A DNA stretch of 64,000 bases, taken from CAVYXZ01 sp965223835. GTDB lineage: Bacteria; Chloroflexota; Anaerolineae; Aggregatilineales; Phototrophicaceae. Each line of letters begins with the position of its first letter. Positions within the stretch are counted from its first letter, which is position 1. Both the position numbers and the translations under genes were made by a program. The stretch spans positions 3,906,001-3,970,000 of the forward strand of contig CBDCXQ010000001.1 of assembly GCA_965223835.1 (NCBI GenBank), read 5' to 3'. The notes under the pieces were generated by a model. That model was not told the DNA's origin. It ran no database searches and was given only the letters and a program-made list of their open reading frames with translations. Positions 35,942 to 44,835 of the stretch are shown here, in pieces.

Positions 35942-37864
35942 TTAACTCGCGATCCAGAACTGCTCACCGCGATAGTCGCTGAAACCACCACAGATGTCGG
36001 TGGGAGTGCGTGTATCGGCTGGCGGCAAGTTGCGATAGCCATTACCGACGATATAAGCAGCCGGGTCATAGCCGACCACGCCAAACCACCACAGATTTTC
36101 AGCATTGATGGTCAGGATATCCTGGCCGAGTGAGATATACTCCTCAGAGCCGAAGGGTTGCTGAAGCCAGGCATCAACCTTGGCGAACAGCTCTTGAATC
36201 TCCTGGGGCGGCACTTCGCCCTCTGCGCCGCCGGTATCGTGCCAGATTCCCCACAACGCACCACCCTGCGCCAGCGTCGGCCAGTGCCAGGGAGGCATAT
36301 AGCGGATGGGTCGCTGGGCATGGGCATAGAACTCGCCCGCGCCGCCACCGCCCCAGCTACCAATGGGCAGTTCATTGGTCTGAAGCTGCTCACGTAATAG
36401 TTGGGTCGTGACCACATTGAACTCCAGGCCCACACCGATCTCGGCCCAATATTGCTTGGTGATTTCCCATTTGTTGACCCAGTTTTCTGCGACCGTTGTT
36501 TCGATCACAAAAGGGTCGCCATTGGGCAACCGACGATAGTCTTCGCCGTCTACCCATTCCAGCCCCATCTCATCCAGCAGAGAATTGGAAAGATCAACAT
36601 CATATTCAATATAGAGTTTGTCAATTCCCTCGACATAGAAGCTGGTATCGGGACCGGGGATGCCCTGGCGCGGTTCACCCAGACCCAGGTGGAACAACTC
36701 ATTCCATTCGTCACGGTTAAACGAGTGGGAGATGGCCCGGCGGAAGCGCAGATCATTGAAGATTTCACGCCACATGGAGTCAGGATGTGTGTAGTTGAAA
36801 CCAAACGCATACCCATCAGCAACCGCGTTCCCTGGTACAAACTCAACCGTGAAACCGCCGCGCTCACCTTCGGCGATTGCCAGTGGCACATCCTTAAGAT
36901 CAATGGTGACAAAGTTAAACTCACCAGTTAATGATCGAGCAAAACCAATTTCACCACTTTCTACCACGACCCGCTCATAACGGTCAATGTAAGGCAGTTG
37001 ATTTCCAGCTTCATCTACTTTCCAGTAGTACGGGTTACGCACATACGTCTTCGAATTGGAAGAATCGACTGATTCCAGCACCCAGGTCCGCAACATCGGC
37101 AGGTCAGGGTTGGTCTGGGCAATTGCGCCATCCGATTTTGAAGCGAAGTTCTCCACCCAGGTCTCATAACCAGCTTCTTCGGCCAGTGCCATCGCATTTT
37201 CATTGTAATCAATGTGGAACTGACTCAGGTAGTGTTTGGGTGAAACATACTGATCTCCGGCGGTCAGCTTGCTGAGGAAACCGGGATTGGGATGGGCGAA
37301 GACAAAGCGGAACGTCTGGTCATCATCGGCGATCACCTGCATGGGAACGGCCTCGCCATCATCGCCCCTGGTCACAAAGTTGTTATCAACCTGCGGGAAC
37401 AGTTCTTCGTTGGTTTGAATATCTTCCCACCAGAACACCACATCCTCGCTAGTTACGGGTGCGCCATCCGACCAGCGTAGCCCTTCGAGGAAGGTCATAC
37501 TCAGTTCAGTGAGGTCGTCACTGTAGCCCCAGCTTGCTAGGATGTTAGGCTGAAGTTCGTTGGTCCGTTTATCGCGGAAGATAAAGGCCGTGCTGCCTCC
37601 ACCGCGCATGTTGGATTCCTTGCAACTGCCGGTGTCAAAGCCCGTGTCCCAGGTGGACATCGTGCCACCATACTGACCGATTTCGACCTCAACCGGAACA
37701 ACAATGGGCGTGGCTGGCAGCCGCTCGGCAACCGGCGGCAATTCGCCAGCGGCGACCATCGCGGCCAGGACCGGCGACTCGTTATATTCCTGGGCGGCCA
37801 GCGGACTGATGAGCAATATCAGCAAGCCGAGCGCCAGCAACAGACAAAGGTTACGCTTATTCAT
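35942..37864 (-). CDS. Extracellular solute-binding protein, family 5 (peptide/oligomer)
   Basis: 640 residues from the ATG at 37864, with GAGAGG about 8 nt before it. A signal peptide (basic NKR, long Leu-rich core, cleavage near PLAAQE) lacks a lipobox Cys. The mature part has the SBP_bac_5 pattern: LRWSDGAPVTSEDVVFWWE near residue 130, and later LRFRRAISHSFNRDEWNE. Although the family is named for peptides, members also bind oligosaccharides. Here the linked sulfatases and lyase make a glycan oligomer plausible. Its position between the permease and ATPase genes is unusual; it more often comes first. Confidence 0.88.
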   Translation of the reverse strand: MNKRNLCLLLALGLLILLISPLAAQEYNESPVLAAMVAAGELPPVAERLPATPIVVPVEVEIGQYGGTMSTWDTGFDTGSCKESNMRGGGSTAFIFRDKRTNELQPNILASWGYSDDLTELSMTFLEGLRWSDGAPVTSEDVVFWWEDIQTNEELFPQVDNNFVTRGDDGEAVPMQVIADDDQTFRFVFAHPNPGFLSKLTAGDQYVSPKHYLSQFHIDYNENAMALAEEAGYETWVENFASKSDGAIAQTNPDLPMLRTWVLESVDSSNSKTYVRNPYYWKVDEAGNQLPYIDRYERVVVESGEIGFARSLTGEFNFVTIDLKDVPLAIAEGERGGFTVEFVPGNAVADGYAFGFNYTHPDSMWREIFNDLRFRRAISHSFNRDEWNELFHLGLGEPRQGIPGPDTSFYVEGIDKLYIEYDVDLSNSLLDEMGLEWVDGEDYRRLPNGDPFVIETTVAENWVNKWEITKQYWAEIGVGLEFNVVTTQLLREQLQTNELPIGSWGGGGAGEFYAHAQRPIRYMPPWHWPTLAQGGALWGIWHDTGGAEGEVPPQEIQELFAKVDAWLQQPFGSEEYISLGQDILTINAENLWWFGVVGYDPAAYIVGNGYRNLPPADTRTPTDICGGFSDYRGEQFWIAS

Positions 37865-38006
37865 AAATGTTCCTCTCAAATTATCTAATCGTTCGGTTGA
37901 ATAATTACCTGAATCAACTTAGCTTCAATCGCAATACCCCCTTTGCATCGTTTCCTCAACTGAATCGTCTCCACACTTTTAGCGCGTCATCGCCTGCCTT
38001 GCAGCC

Positions 38007-39149
38007 CTAACGCGAGTATGGGTCAGCCGCATCACGCAGGCCATCCCCAACAAAATTGAATGCCAGAACCACGATGACAATCGCCGCACCGGGTAGCATC
38101 AACCAGGGATAGAGCGCGACAACCGTGATTTGCTGCGCGGCCTGCAACAACACGCCCCAGCTAATCACCGGGTCGGTCAGGCCCAGCCCAAGAAAACTAA
38201 GAGCGGTTTCACCGATAATCATATTCGGCACCATCAGAGTTAACCGCGCGATCAGATCGCTCAAAAAGGAGGGAACCAGGTGGATAAAGATGATCGACAA
38301 CTCTGCCGTCCCGGCCAGCTTGGCCGCCATGACAAATTCCTCCTCACGCAGCGACAGAAACTTACCCCGTACAACGCGGGCAATCCCGACCCAGCCCAAT
38401 ATAGACAGGATGATCGTGATGGCAAAATAACGTTGGGTTAGCGTCCAACTGGGCGGCAGTGCTGCACTGAGGGTGAGCCATAGCGGAATGCCAGGGATGG
38501 AACGCAAAATCTCAATCAGACGTTGGATAATCATGTCCACCGTGCCGCCATAATACCCAGAGATACCACCCAGTAATACGCCGAGGAAAAAGGACAGCAT
38601 CACCCCGATCAGGCCGATTGATAGTGAAATGCGTGCGCCATACAGGATGCGACTGAGCAAGTCCCGACCCAGATCATCCGCCCCCAGCAACAGAATCGGC
38701 ACTTCATTATCTTCCACACCGAAGAGATGAACATCCGTCTCCCACATGCCCCAGAACTTGTACTCGTCTCCCCTTGAAAACAAGCTCAGATAATGTTTGG
38801 TCTCGGTATCGGGTACAAACTCCATGGCAAAGGTCGTCGGGTTGCGTTGGGAGTTGAGCGCATAAATATAGGGTCGGAAGTGTGAGACGCCATTTTCATC
38901 GACATCAATAAAGTAGATGGGTTGGGGTGGTGCAAAACTATATTTGGGGCTAAACCGGCTTGGATCATGCGGTGCCAGAAAACCGGCAAAAATCGCAATA
39001 ATGTAGGCGGTTAAAAGCACAACGGCACTGAATACAGCGACACGATGCTGCCGAAAACGCCACCACACCAATTGCCATTGGGATGCAGTATAGACCTTTT
39101 CCTCGGTAACAGAACCCAGTGCCGGAACGGTCGATTCAGTTGTTGCCAT
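38007..39149 (-). CDS. ABC transporter permease, DppC type
   Basis: 380 residues, longer than the usual 290-300 because of an insert of about 80 residues after the first membrane helix (FLAPHDPSRFSPKYSF to DVHLFGVEDNEVPILLLG). The N-terminal segment WWRFRQHRVAVFSAVVLL is the OppC_N signature. The C-terminal part has five helices and the EAA-like loop AKLAGTAELSIIFIHLVPS. It pairs with the DppB-type subunit, 23 bp upstream, to form the channel. The insert is extracytoplasmic and may contact the large binding protein. Confidence 0.9.
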   Translation of the reverse strand: MATTESTVPALGSVTEEKVYTASQWQLVWWRFRQHRVAVFSAVVLLTAYIIAIFAGFLAPHDPSRFSPKYSFAPPQPIYFIDVDENGVSHFRPYIYALNSQRNPTTFAMEFVPDTETKHYLSLFSRGDEYKFWGMWETDVHLFGVEDNEVPILLLGADDLGRDLLSRILYGARISLSIGLIGVMLSFFLGVLLGGISGYYGGTVDMIIQRLIEILRSIPGIPLWLTLSAALPPSWTLTQRYFAITIILSILGWVGIARVVRGKFLSLREEEFVMAAKLAGTAELSIIFIHLVPSFLSDLIARLTLMVPNMIIGETALSFLGLGLTDPVISWGVLLQAAQQITVVALYPWLMLPGAAIVIVVLAFNFVGDGLRDAADPYSR

Positions 39150-39172
39150 AAATTTTTCTCACAAACTCTATA

Positions 39173-40168
39173 TTAAGCGGTCTGGCGAATGCGCGGGTCC
39201 ATAATTGCCAAAATAATATCCGAAATGAGCGTACCCAGCAGCGTTAGGACCGTGAGCATCAGCAGGAAGCTACCCGCCAGGAACATGTCCTGGGTCAACA
39301 GCGCCCGCAGCATCAAGGGGCCAGTCGTTGGCAGGCTGAGCACCACCGCGACAATCGCCGCGCCAGAGATCAACGCGGGCAGGATGTTGCCAATATTGCT
39401 GAAAAATGGGTTCAGAGCGATGCGCACCGGGTACTTGATGACCAGATGCCATTCGGACAGGCCTTTTGAACGGGCAGTAACGACATAGGGCTTACGCAGT
39501 TCATCCAGCAGGTTGGCCCGCAACGTGCGAATCAAACCCGCTGTGTTAGATGTGCCTAACACCACGACCGGCAGCCAGATATGTCCCAGCAAATCACCAA
39601 ACTTCGCCAGACTCCAGGGCGCATTCTGAAACTCTTTTGAGAACAAACCACCCATATCCAGACCGAACAGCGAATAACCCAGCCACATCAGTACAATCGC
39701 CAACAAGAAATCGGGGATCGCACGGCCAATGAATCCAATAAACGTGAACAAATAATCGAATGGTGAATATTGATGCGTGGCCGAATAGATGCCGATGGGA
39801 ATGGCGACCGCCCAGGTGAACAAAATGGTAAAGAGCGACATCGTAGCCGTTAACAACAGCCGTTCCCAGATCAACTCTGAGACCGGCTTGTCAAAGGCGA
39901 ATGACCGGCCAAAATCGCCCTCAGTAATGATGTTACGCATCCATTTAAAGTATTGCACATGGACCGGCTGGTTTAACCCATAGCGGGTTTCCATCGCCAG
40001 CACCCAGGCTTCATCCGGCGGGTTGCCTTCCAACTCCATCGAGAGAATCTGACTGGTCAGGAAGTCGCCGGGTGGAAGCTGAATCAGAATGAAAACCAAT
40101 ATACTGATCAGAAACAGGGTAGGAATCATCCACAAAATACGTCTAAGTACGTAATCAGCCATAGTCAC
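39173..40168 (-). CDS. ABC transporter permease, DppB type
   Basis: 331 residues with six membrane helices. The N-terminus DYVLRRILWMIPTLFLISILVF is the standard start of DppB/OppB. The EAA-like cytoplasmic loop is ARSKGLSEWHLVIKYPVR. It is the first gene of the transporter part of the block. The AT-rich 180-bp gap upstream contains, on the minus strand, TATAAT at 40204-40199, a possible promoter separating it from the dehydrogenase gene. Confidence 0.9.
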   Translation of the reverse strand: MTMADYVLRRILWMIPTLFLISILVFILIQLPPGDFLTSQILSMELEGNPPDEAWVLAMETRYGLNQPVHVQYFKWMRNIITEGDFGRSFAFDKPVSELIWERLLLTATMSLFTILFTWAVAIPIGIYSATHQYSPFDYLFTFIGFIGRAIPDFLLAIVLMWLGYSLFGLDMGGLFSKEFQNAPWSLAKFGDLLGHIWLPVVVLGTSNTAGLIRTLRANLLDELRKPYVVTARSKGLSEWHLVIKYPVRIALNPFFSNIGNILPALISGAAIVAVVLSLPTTGPLMLRALLTQDMFLAGSFLLMLTVLTLLGTLISDIILAIMDPRIRQTA

Positions 40169-40198
40169 AATCTAACACTAAGTAATCTGAATGATAAA

Positions 40199-40204
40199 TT
40201 ATAT
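40199..40204 (-). promoter_or_regulatory. Candidate -10 element for the dppB-led operon
   Basis: On the minus strand a perfect TATAAT lies 30 nt before the DppB-type ATG in a short AT-rich patch. The -35 is unclear; TTGCAA at 40232-40227 is 22 nt upstream of it, but fits a 15-nt spacing with the neighbouring TATAAA. Confidence 0.3.
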
Positions 40205-40348
40205 TTTATATCGCATTCACATCAGTTGCAAAAAATCATGACATGGCCTGGCTACATCAGCCATCCCGTTAACGATGGTTCCCGGCAAATCTAATGGAAA
40301 AATCTGTCGCAGTAGTCGGTTGCTAAACTACAAAGCGTGGTAATAGCG

Positions 40349-41386
40349 CTAGGATTCATCCGGGCGCGCAACCCGATTACTCGCATAGCGTTGAATTAAC
40401 TCCGGCTCGGCATTCAACATCTGGCGGGGTGGCAGGCCACTCGCCATCGCCTCCAGATCGGCAATCACCATTTCACCGATTTCCCATAGCCCTTCACGAA
40501 CTGAACCAGCCCGATGGGCTGAGAGGACCGTGTGTTCAGCCTGACGGATAGGATGGTCAGCGGGCAACGGCTCTGTTGGAAACACATCAATGGCAGCTTT
40601 GAAACGCCCGGCAGTGACGAACTCAGTCAGGGCGTCAAAATCAACCACATGCGCCCGACTGATTAACACCAGTACGGCTCCAGGCTGAATGGTTGCCAAC
40701 AGTTCTCGTGACAACATTGCCTTATTCTCATTTGTCGGTGTAGCCAGCACAAAAATGACCTTACTCTCTTTCATGACCTGTTCCAGGCTGGCAGCCATGA
40801 CTCCACACGAGTTCAAATAACGTTCGGAAAGCCAGGGATCATAAACGCCAATATCGACTCCAAATGGTTGCAGGAGTGGCTGTAATGCGCGGGCCAGGCT
40901 GCCATAGCCGATGAAGCCGACCGGTTTCCCATATAACATAAAAGTTCCCACATTCCCGCGATGCAGCCACTCTTCAGTGTTGTTGCGCATCGCTCGGTCG
41001 CCAACACCGACATCCCGACTGACGCTCAACGCCATTGCCAGCGCCATTTCAGCTACCTGCCGCGCAAAAGCGGGAGCGGCTGAGGTTACACGAATATTAC
41101 GAGCAAACGCAGCCTCGTAGTTCAACTGCTGCGGAAATGCGCCGGATACATCGAGCACGCCACGCAGTTTAGGTGCCGCCTCCCAGATGTCACCATACCG
41201 CCAATTGGTACAGACGATAAATTCGGCTTTGGGGAGCGCTGCCCTAAAATCATTTTTCGGCATGGGTTCGTCCACTCCCCAAATGACATTGGCAATTGAA
41301 TTTAAATATGCCTGATCGGCAGGACTAAAAATCTCATCAATTTTACGAAAATGTGGATCAAGAATGACGGTCGGTTTTTGATTCAT
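40349..41386 (-). CDS. D-isomer-specific 2-hydroxyacid dehydrogenase
   Basis: 345 residues from the ATG at 41386. The Rossmann segment GFIGYGSLARALQPLL binds NAD(P), followed by VYDPW. The catalytic triad positions are seen as SRAHVVD (Arg), a Glu near VFPTEPLP, and LSAHRAGSVREGL (His). Family members reduce 2-ketoacids or oxidise 2-hydroxyacids, and could act here on a sugar-acid product. It is divergent from the M24 peptidase gene and upstream of the importer in the same direction, so it is probably part of the same catabolic locus. Confidence 0.85.
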   Translation of the reverse strand: MNQKPTVILDPHFRKIDEIFSPADQAYLNSIANVIWGVDEPMPKNDFRAALPKAEFIVCTNWRYGDIWEAAPKLRGVLDVSGAFPQQLNYEAAFARNIRVTSAAPAFARQVAEMALAMALSVSRDVGVGDRAMRNNTEEWLHRGNVGTFMLYGKPVGFIGYGSLARALQPLLQPFGVDIGVYDPWLSERYLNSCGVMAASLEQVMKESKVIFVLATPTNENKAMLSRELLATIQPGAVLVLISRAHVVDFDALTEFVTAGRFKAAIDVFPTEPLPADHPIRQAEHTVLSAHRAGSVREGLWEIGEMVIADLEAMASGLPPRQMLNAEPELIQRYASNRVARPDES

Positions 41387-41586
41387 TGGGCACCTCAGTC
41401 GCAGCAATTATTATCGGGGATAGCCATCGCCCGCTGGTTAGTCTACTCCACATGTCAGTTCACGTCGACTCCGGGCAAATTGCCTCCTGCTAATTTCAGT
41501 CTGTAAATGATACCTAGCGATTCGACGGAACAAAGACGCTAGCGGTACAATCAATCAGATTTTGTTTCAGTAGAGGATACGAACTA
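41387..41586. promoter_or_regulatory. Divergent promoter region of the glycan locus
   Basis: The 200 bp separate the leftward dehydrogenase/importer/sulfatase block from the rightward M24/lyase pair, so both directions start here. A TACAAT at 41546-41551 is a likely rightward -10. Inverted hexamers CTAGCG (41514-41519) and CGCTAG (41537-41542) lie just upstream of it and could form an operator. No regulator gene is adjacent. Confidence 0.4.
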
Positions 41587-42699
41587 ATGGCTCCTGATTT
41601 CAAGTCGCGGCAGGAACGTCTCAATGACATTAAAGGTGTGGATGCAGTGGCGATTGTGCCCGGCGCGAACATGTTGTATTTCACCGGGCTGGATTTGCAC
41701 CTGTCCGAACGACCTATCATCGCCCTGCTTACGCCAGATGGCAATTTTTCCATTATCATTCCCGAACTCGAAGTATCGCAACTGCAAGCCCGGCCTGATC
41801 TGGAAGCGCGGGCCTTTGCCTGGAGCGATACGGATGGCTATGAGGGCGCTTTTGCCGCAGCGGTAAAGGCGCTCGATTTAACAGACGGCACACTGGGCAT
41901 TGATGGCTTCACGATGCGCGTGAGCGAGTGGCTGACGTTCCAATCGCAAGCCCCGAACCTGAAGGTAAAGGCCGTCGAACGCGATTTGATTGACATCCGT
42001 GCCCGCAAAATGCCGGATGAAATCGAGTACATCTGGGAGGCAATCCATTTAAGCGAAACTGCCCTGGAAAACTTGCTGGCGTGGGTGCAACCGGGGATGA
42101 CCGAACGCCAGATTGCCGCCCGCCTGAGTGAGGAATTAACCGCTCAGGGCAGCCAGGGCAGTGCTTTTGGTCCACTGGTGCAAACTGGGCCGAATAGCGC
42201 CCTGCCCCATGGTCGTGTTACGGACCGTCCACTGGGAGCGAATGAATTTTTGCTCATTGATTTCGGCGGCATGGTCGGCGGTTATCCGGCGGATATTACA
42301 CGCACATTCTGTCTCGGTCAGCCTACTGCACAAATGCAAGCAATGTTTGATGTCGTGCTGACGGCCAATCGGGCAGCGGTAGCGGCAACGAGACCAGGTG
42401 TAGCCATGAGCGACATCGACAAAGCAGCACGGGATGTGATTGAGGCGGCGGGCTATGGTGAGTATTTTTTCCACCGCACCGGGCATGGTTTAGGCCTCGA
42501 TATTCATGAACCTATTCCGCAAATTGCAGCGGGTGTAACCGACCGGCTGGAACCGGGCATGTGTTTTACGATTGAGCCGGGGGTGTATGTGCCGGAAGTT
42601 GGCGGCGTGCGTATTGAGGATAACGTGGTGGTCACTGACACTGGCGTAGAAATGTTGACCCGCTTCCCACGCACCCTGAACGGGAGACCAGAATCATGA
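41587..42699 (+). CDS. M24-family metallopeptidase (Xaa-Pro peptidase-like)
   Basis: 370 residues: an N-terminal creatinase-like domain (about 1-130), then the pita-bread catalytic domain. All five metal ligands are present: Asp225 (LLIDFGG), Asp236 (PADITRTF), His300 (RTGHGLGLDIHE), Glu330 (FTIEPGVYV) and Glu344 (RIEDNVVV). It should be an active dinuclear aminopeptidase or prolidase. In this context it could cut amide bonds in an imported conjugate, but a housekeeping role is as likely. GAGG precedes the ATG. It overlaps the lyase gene by 4 bp. Confidence 0.9.
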   Translation: MAPDFKSRQERLNDIKGVDAVAIVPGANMLYFTGLDLHLSERPIIALLTPDGNFSIIIPELEVSQLQARPDLEARAFAWSDTDGYEGAFAAAVKALDLTDGTLGIDGFTMRVSEWLTFQSQAPNLKVKAVERDLIDIRARKMPDEIEYIWEAIHLSETALENLLAWVQPGMTERQIAARLSEELTAQGSQGSAFGPLVQTGPNSALPHGRVTDRPLGANEFLLIDFGGMVGGYPADITRTFCLGQPTAQMQAMFDVVLTANRAAVAATRPGVAMSDIDKAARDVIEAAGYGEYFFHRTGHGLGLDIHEPIPQIAAGVTDRLEPGMCFTIEPGVYVPEVGGVRIEDNVVVTDTGVEMLTRFPRTLNGRPES

Positions 42700-44744
42700 G
42701 CCAGCAGGATTCAACCGGACCGCGCCTGACCGACACAGAATTTTTCAACGACAAAATTGACACGACACAACCGGGATTAGAAGCGATTCCTGCGCTCATG
42801 GCCGCTGGTGATACAGCCAGGGCACGACACGTATTTGCGACTGCGGTTCGAGCCAGCCTGCAACCTGATAAAATGCCCTTTGTCGAAGGCAAACGCGGCA
42901 ATACCTACATGTATCTTGATGAGACCTTTGAAGAAGCTGCTGAGCGCATCCTGCGGCTGGAACTCATCTCGTGTGGTACGCCGCATCAATTTGAAGGCAC
43001 AGTGGACTGGTTCGCCAACCCGACTTTCAATCAATATAAGGAATGGACCTGGCAACTCAGCCGTCATTGGGAATGGGACGTACTGGCGGAGCAATATCGC
43101 AAAACCGAAGACGAACGTTTTGCCGAGGGCTTCATCAAACTGTTTCAGAGCTGGGTGCGACAGGCCGTTGCCCCGGATGATGTGCCCGGCAATCATACCT
43201 TGTGCTGGCGCACGATTGAGGCGGGCATACGCATGGGCCAGACCTGGCCGCGCGTGTTGCACAGCTTTTACCAGTCAACACACTTCACCGATGATGTGCT
43301 GGTGGACTGGTACAAATCGGTTTGGGAACACGGCAACCGGCTGCGTCACAATTACTGGCGCTTCAACTGGCGCATCATGGAGATGAATGGGCTGGCGCAA
43401 ATCGGCATTTTATATCCCCAGTTCAAAGCGGCCACAGAATGGAAAGCCTTCGCTATTCAGCGCCTGGAACGTGAACTGGATTTGCAGAACTTCGCTGATG
43501 GATTCCAATATGAACTAACCACTGGCTACCATCAGGTCAATATCCGCAATTATCAACTCTTGTGGGACGTCATGGTGGCCTATGACGAACTAATTCCCGC
43601 AAAATTCCGCAGCGAACTCGAAAAGATGTATGCGGTCAACGTGCAGTTGATGATGCCCGATGGTCGCCTGCCTGATTTGAACGATGGCGGCTGGCATTCA
43701 GTGGCCGGATTAGTGGAAAAAGCCGTTGAATACTTTCCAGCACGTCAGGATTTTAAGTGGGCCTATACTGAAGGTCGCGACGGCCAGCCACCGACAGCAA
43801 CCTCCCTGGCCTTGCCCTACTCTGGCTATTACGTCATGCGCACCGGCTGGGAACCTGACGCCTTTTATGTTTTTTTCGATGGTGGACATCTCGGGACTAA
43901 TCACCAGCATGAGGATAAACTGAACATCCTGTTGCATGCTTATGGTCGACTGCTCCTGACCGAAGGTGGCAACTATGCCTATGACGATTCCGAGATGCGG
44001 CGCTATGTCCTGAGCACACGAGCGCACAACACCATTCGGGTTGATGGCCTGGACCAGAATCGTAAAGGCCCGTTTCAGGCCCGTTTCCGAGATGTTGAGC
44101 CGACTGAAGACGAAATTATCGCCGAACTCAACACATTAAACGACGCAATCTGGTTCATCAGTGATACGCATGATCTGGCCGTAGCGACCTATGACGAGGG
44201 CTATGGACCAGATGCGACACCGCTGGTTACACATGAGCGCAAGCTCATCTTCCTGAAACAGCCACGCGCACCGCTGAGTCCCTGTGTGCTGGTCATTGAT
44301 CGCGTTACCCCAACCGATGGCAAGGCGCATGATTACGAAGCGCTCTGGCATCTCGATACGGACTCGGCGGAAATTGCCACTGACAATCCACTGCACGTGA
44401 GCAGCACTGACGCCAATCAGCCGAATATCACGATCATCGCCGCCAACCATCCTTCACTTTCATTGACGATTGCTACTGCTCAAGAAGAACCGGAATGGCA
44501 GGGGTGGAAGTCCCCGGCCCATGGTCGCCAGGGAAGTGAATTGCCCGCCCCGACGCCAACTTACCATTGGAACAGCGCCGACCCACAGCGCATTATTACG
44601 CTACTTTATCCGACTCCAGCAGGTGCTAGTTGCCCGGTCAAGCGTGTGACTGCTGATTCGGATGTGACAGCAACAGCGTTCGGATTGAATCTGGCTGACG
44701 GCGACATGGTTGAACTGAATGAGGCCGATTACACGGTCGATTGA
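42696..44744 (+). CDS. Heparinase II/III-family polysaccharide lyase
   Basis: 682 residues. The N-terminal half is an (alpha/alpha) toroid typical of the heparinase II/III N-domain (FEGTVDWFANPTFN, then NYWRFNWRIMEMNGLAQIG). The central beta-sandwich starts near GGHLGTNHQHEDKLN and includes TEGGNYAYDD and RAHNTIRVDG, the conserved His- and Tyr-bearing segments. Members cleave uronic-acid-containing polysaccharides such as heparin, heparan or alginate by beta-elimination. No signal peptide is visible, so it probably acts on imported oligomers. The 4-bp overlap couples it to the M24 peptidase. Confidence 0.87.
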   Translation: MSQQDSTGPRLTDTEFFNDKIDTTQPGLEAIPALMAAGDTARARHVFATAVRASLQPDKMPFVEGKRGNTYMYLDETFEEAAERILRLELISCGTPHQFEGTVDWFANPTFNQYKEWTWQLSRHWEWDVLAEQYRKTEDERFAEGFIKLFQSWVRQAVAPDDVPGNHTLCWRTIEAGIRMGQTWPRVLHSFYQSTHFTDDVLVDWYKSVWEHGNRLRHNYWRFNWRIMEMNGLAQIGILYPQFKAATEWKAFAIQRLERELDLQNFADGFQYELTTGYHQVNIRNYQLLWDVMVAYDELIPAKFRSELEKMYAVNVQLMMPDGRLPDLNDGGWHSVAGLVEKAVEYFPARQDFKWAYTEGRDGQPPTATSLALPYSGYYVMRTGWEPDAFYVFFDGGHLGTNHQHEDKLNILLHAYGRLLLTEGGNYAYDDSEMRRYVLSTRAHNTIRVDGLDQNRKGPFQARFRDVEPTEDEIIAELNTLNDAIWFISDTHDLAVATYDEGYGPDATPLVTHERKLIFLKQPRAPLSPCVLVIDRVTPTDGKAHDYEALWHLDTDSAEIATDNPLHVSSTDANQPNITIIAANHPSLSLTIATAQEEPEWQGWKSPAHGRQGSELPAPTPTYHWNSADPQRIITLLYPTPAGASCPVKRVTADSDVTATAFGLNLADGDMVELNEADYTVD

Positions 44745-44759
44745 AGATGGTACGGACAC

Positions 44760-44786
44760 TTGATGGATGCTCGAAAATGCTATAGT
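44760..44786 (+). promoter_or_regulatory. Weak candidate promoter of the M23 peptidase gene
   Basis: TTGATG (44760-44765) and TATAGT (44781-44786) are 15 nt apart, a short spacing, and lie 50 nt before the ATG. Confidence 0.3.
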
Positions 44787-44835
44787 ATGCGCCGTTCATT
44801 GGGGGGCTAGTGCTGAAAATTGGTGAGGATGTTGT

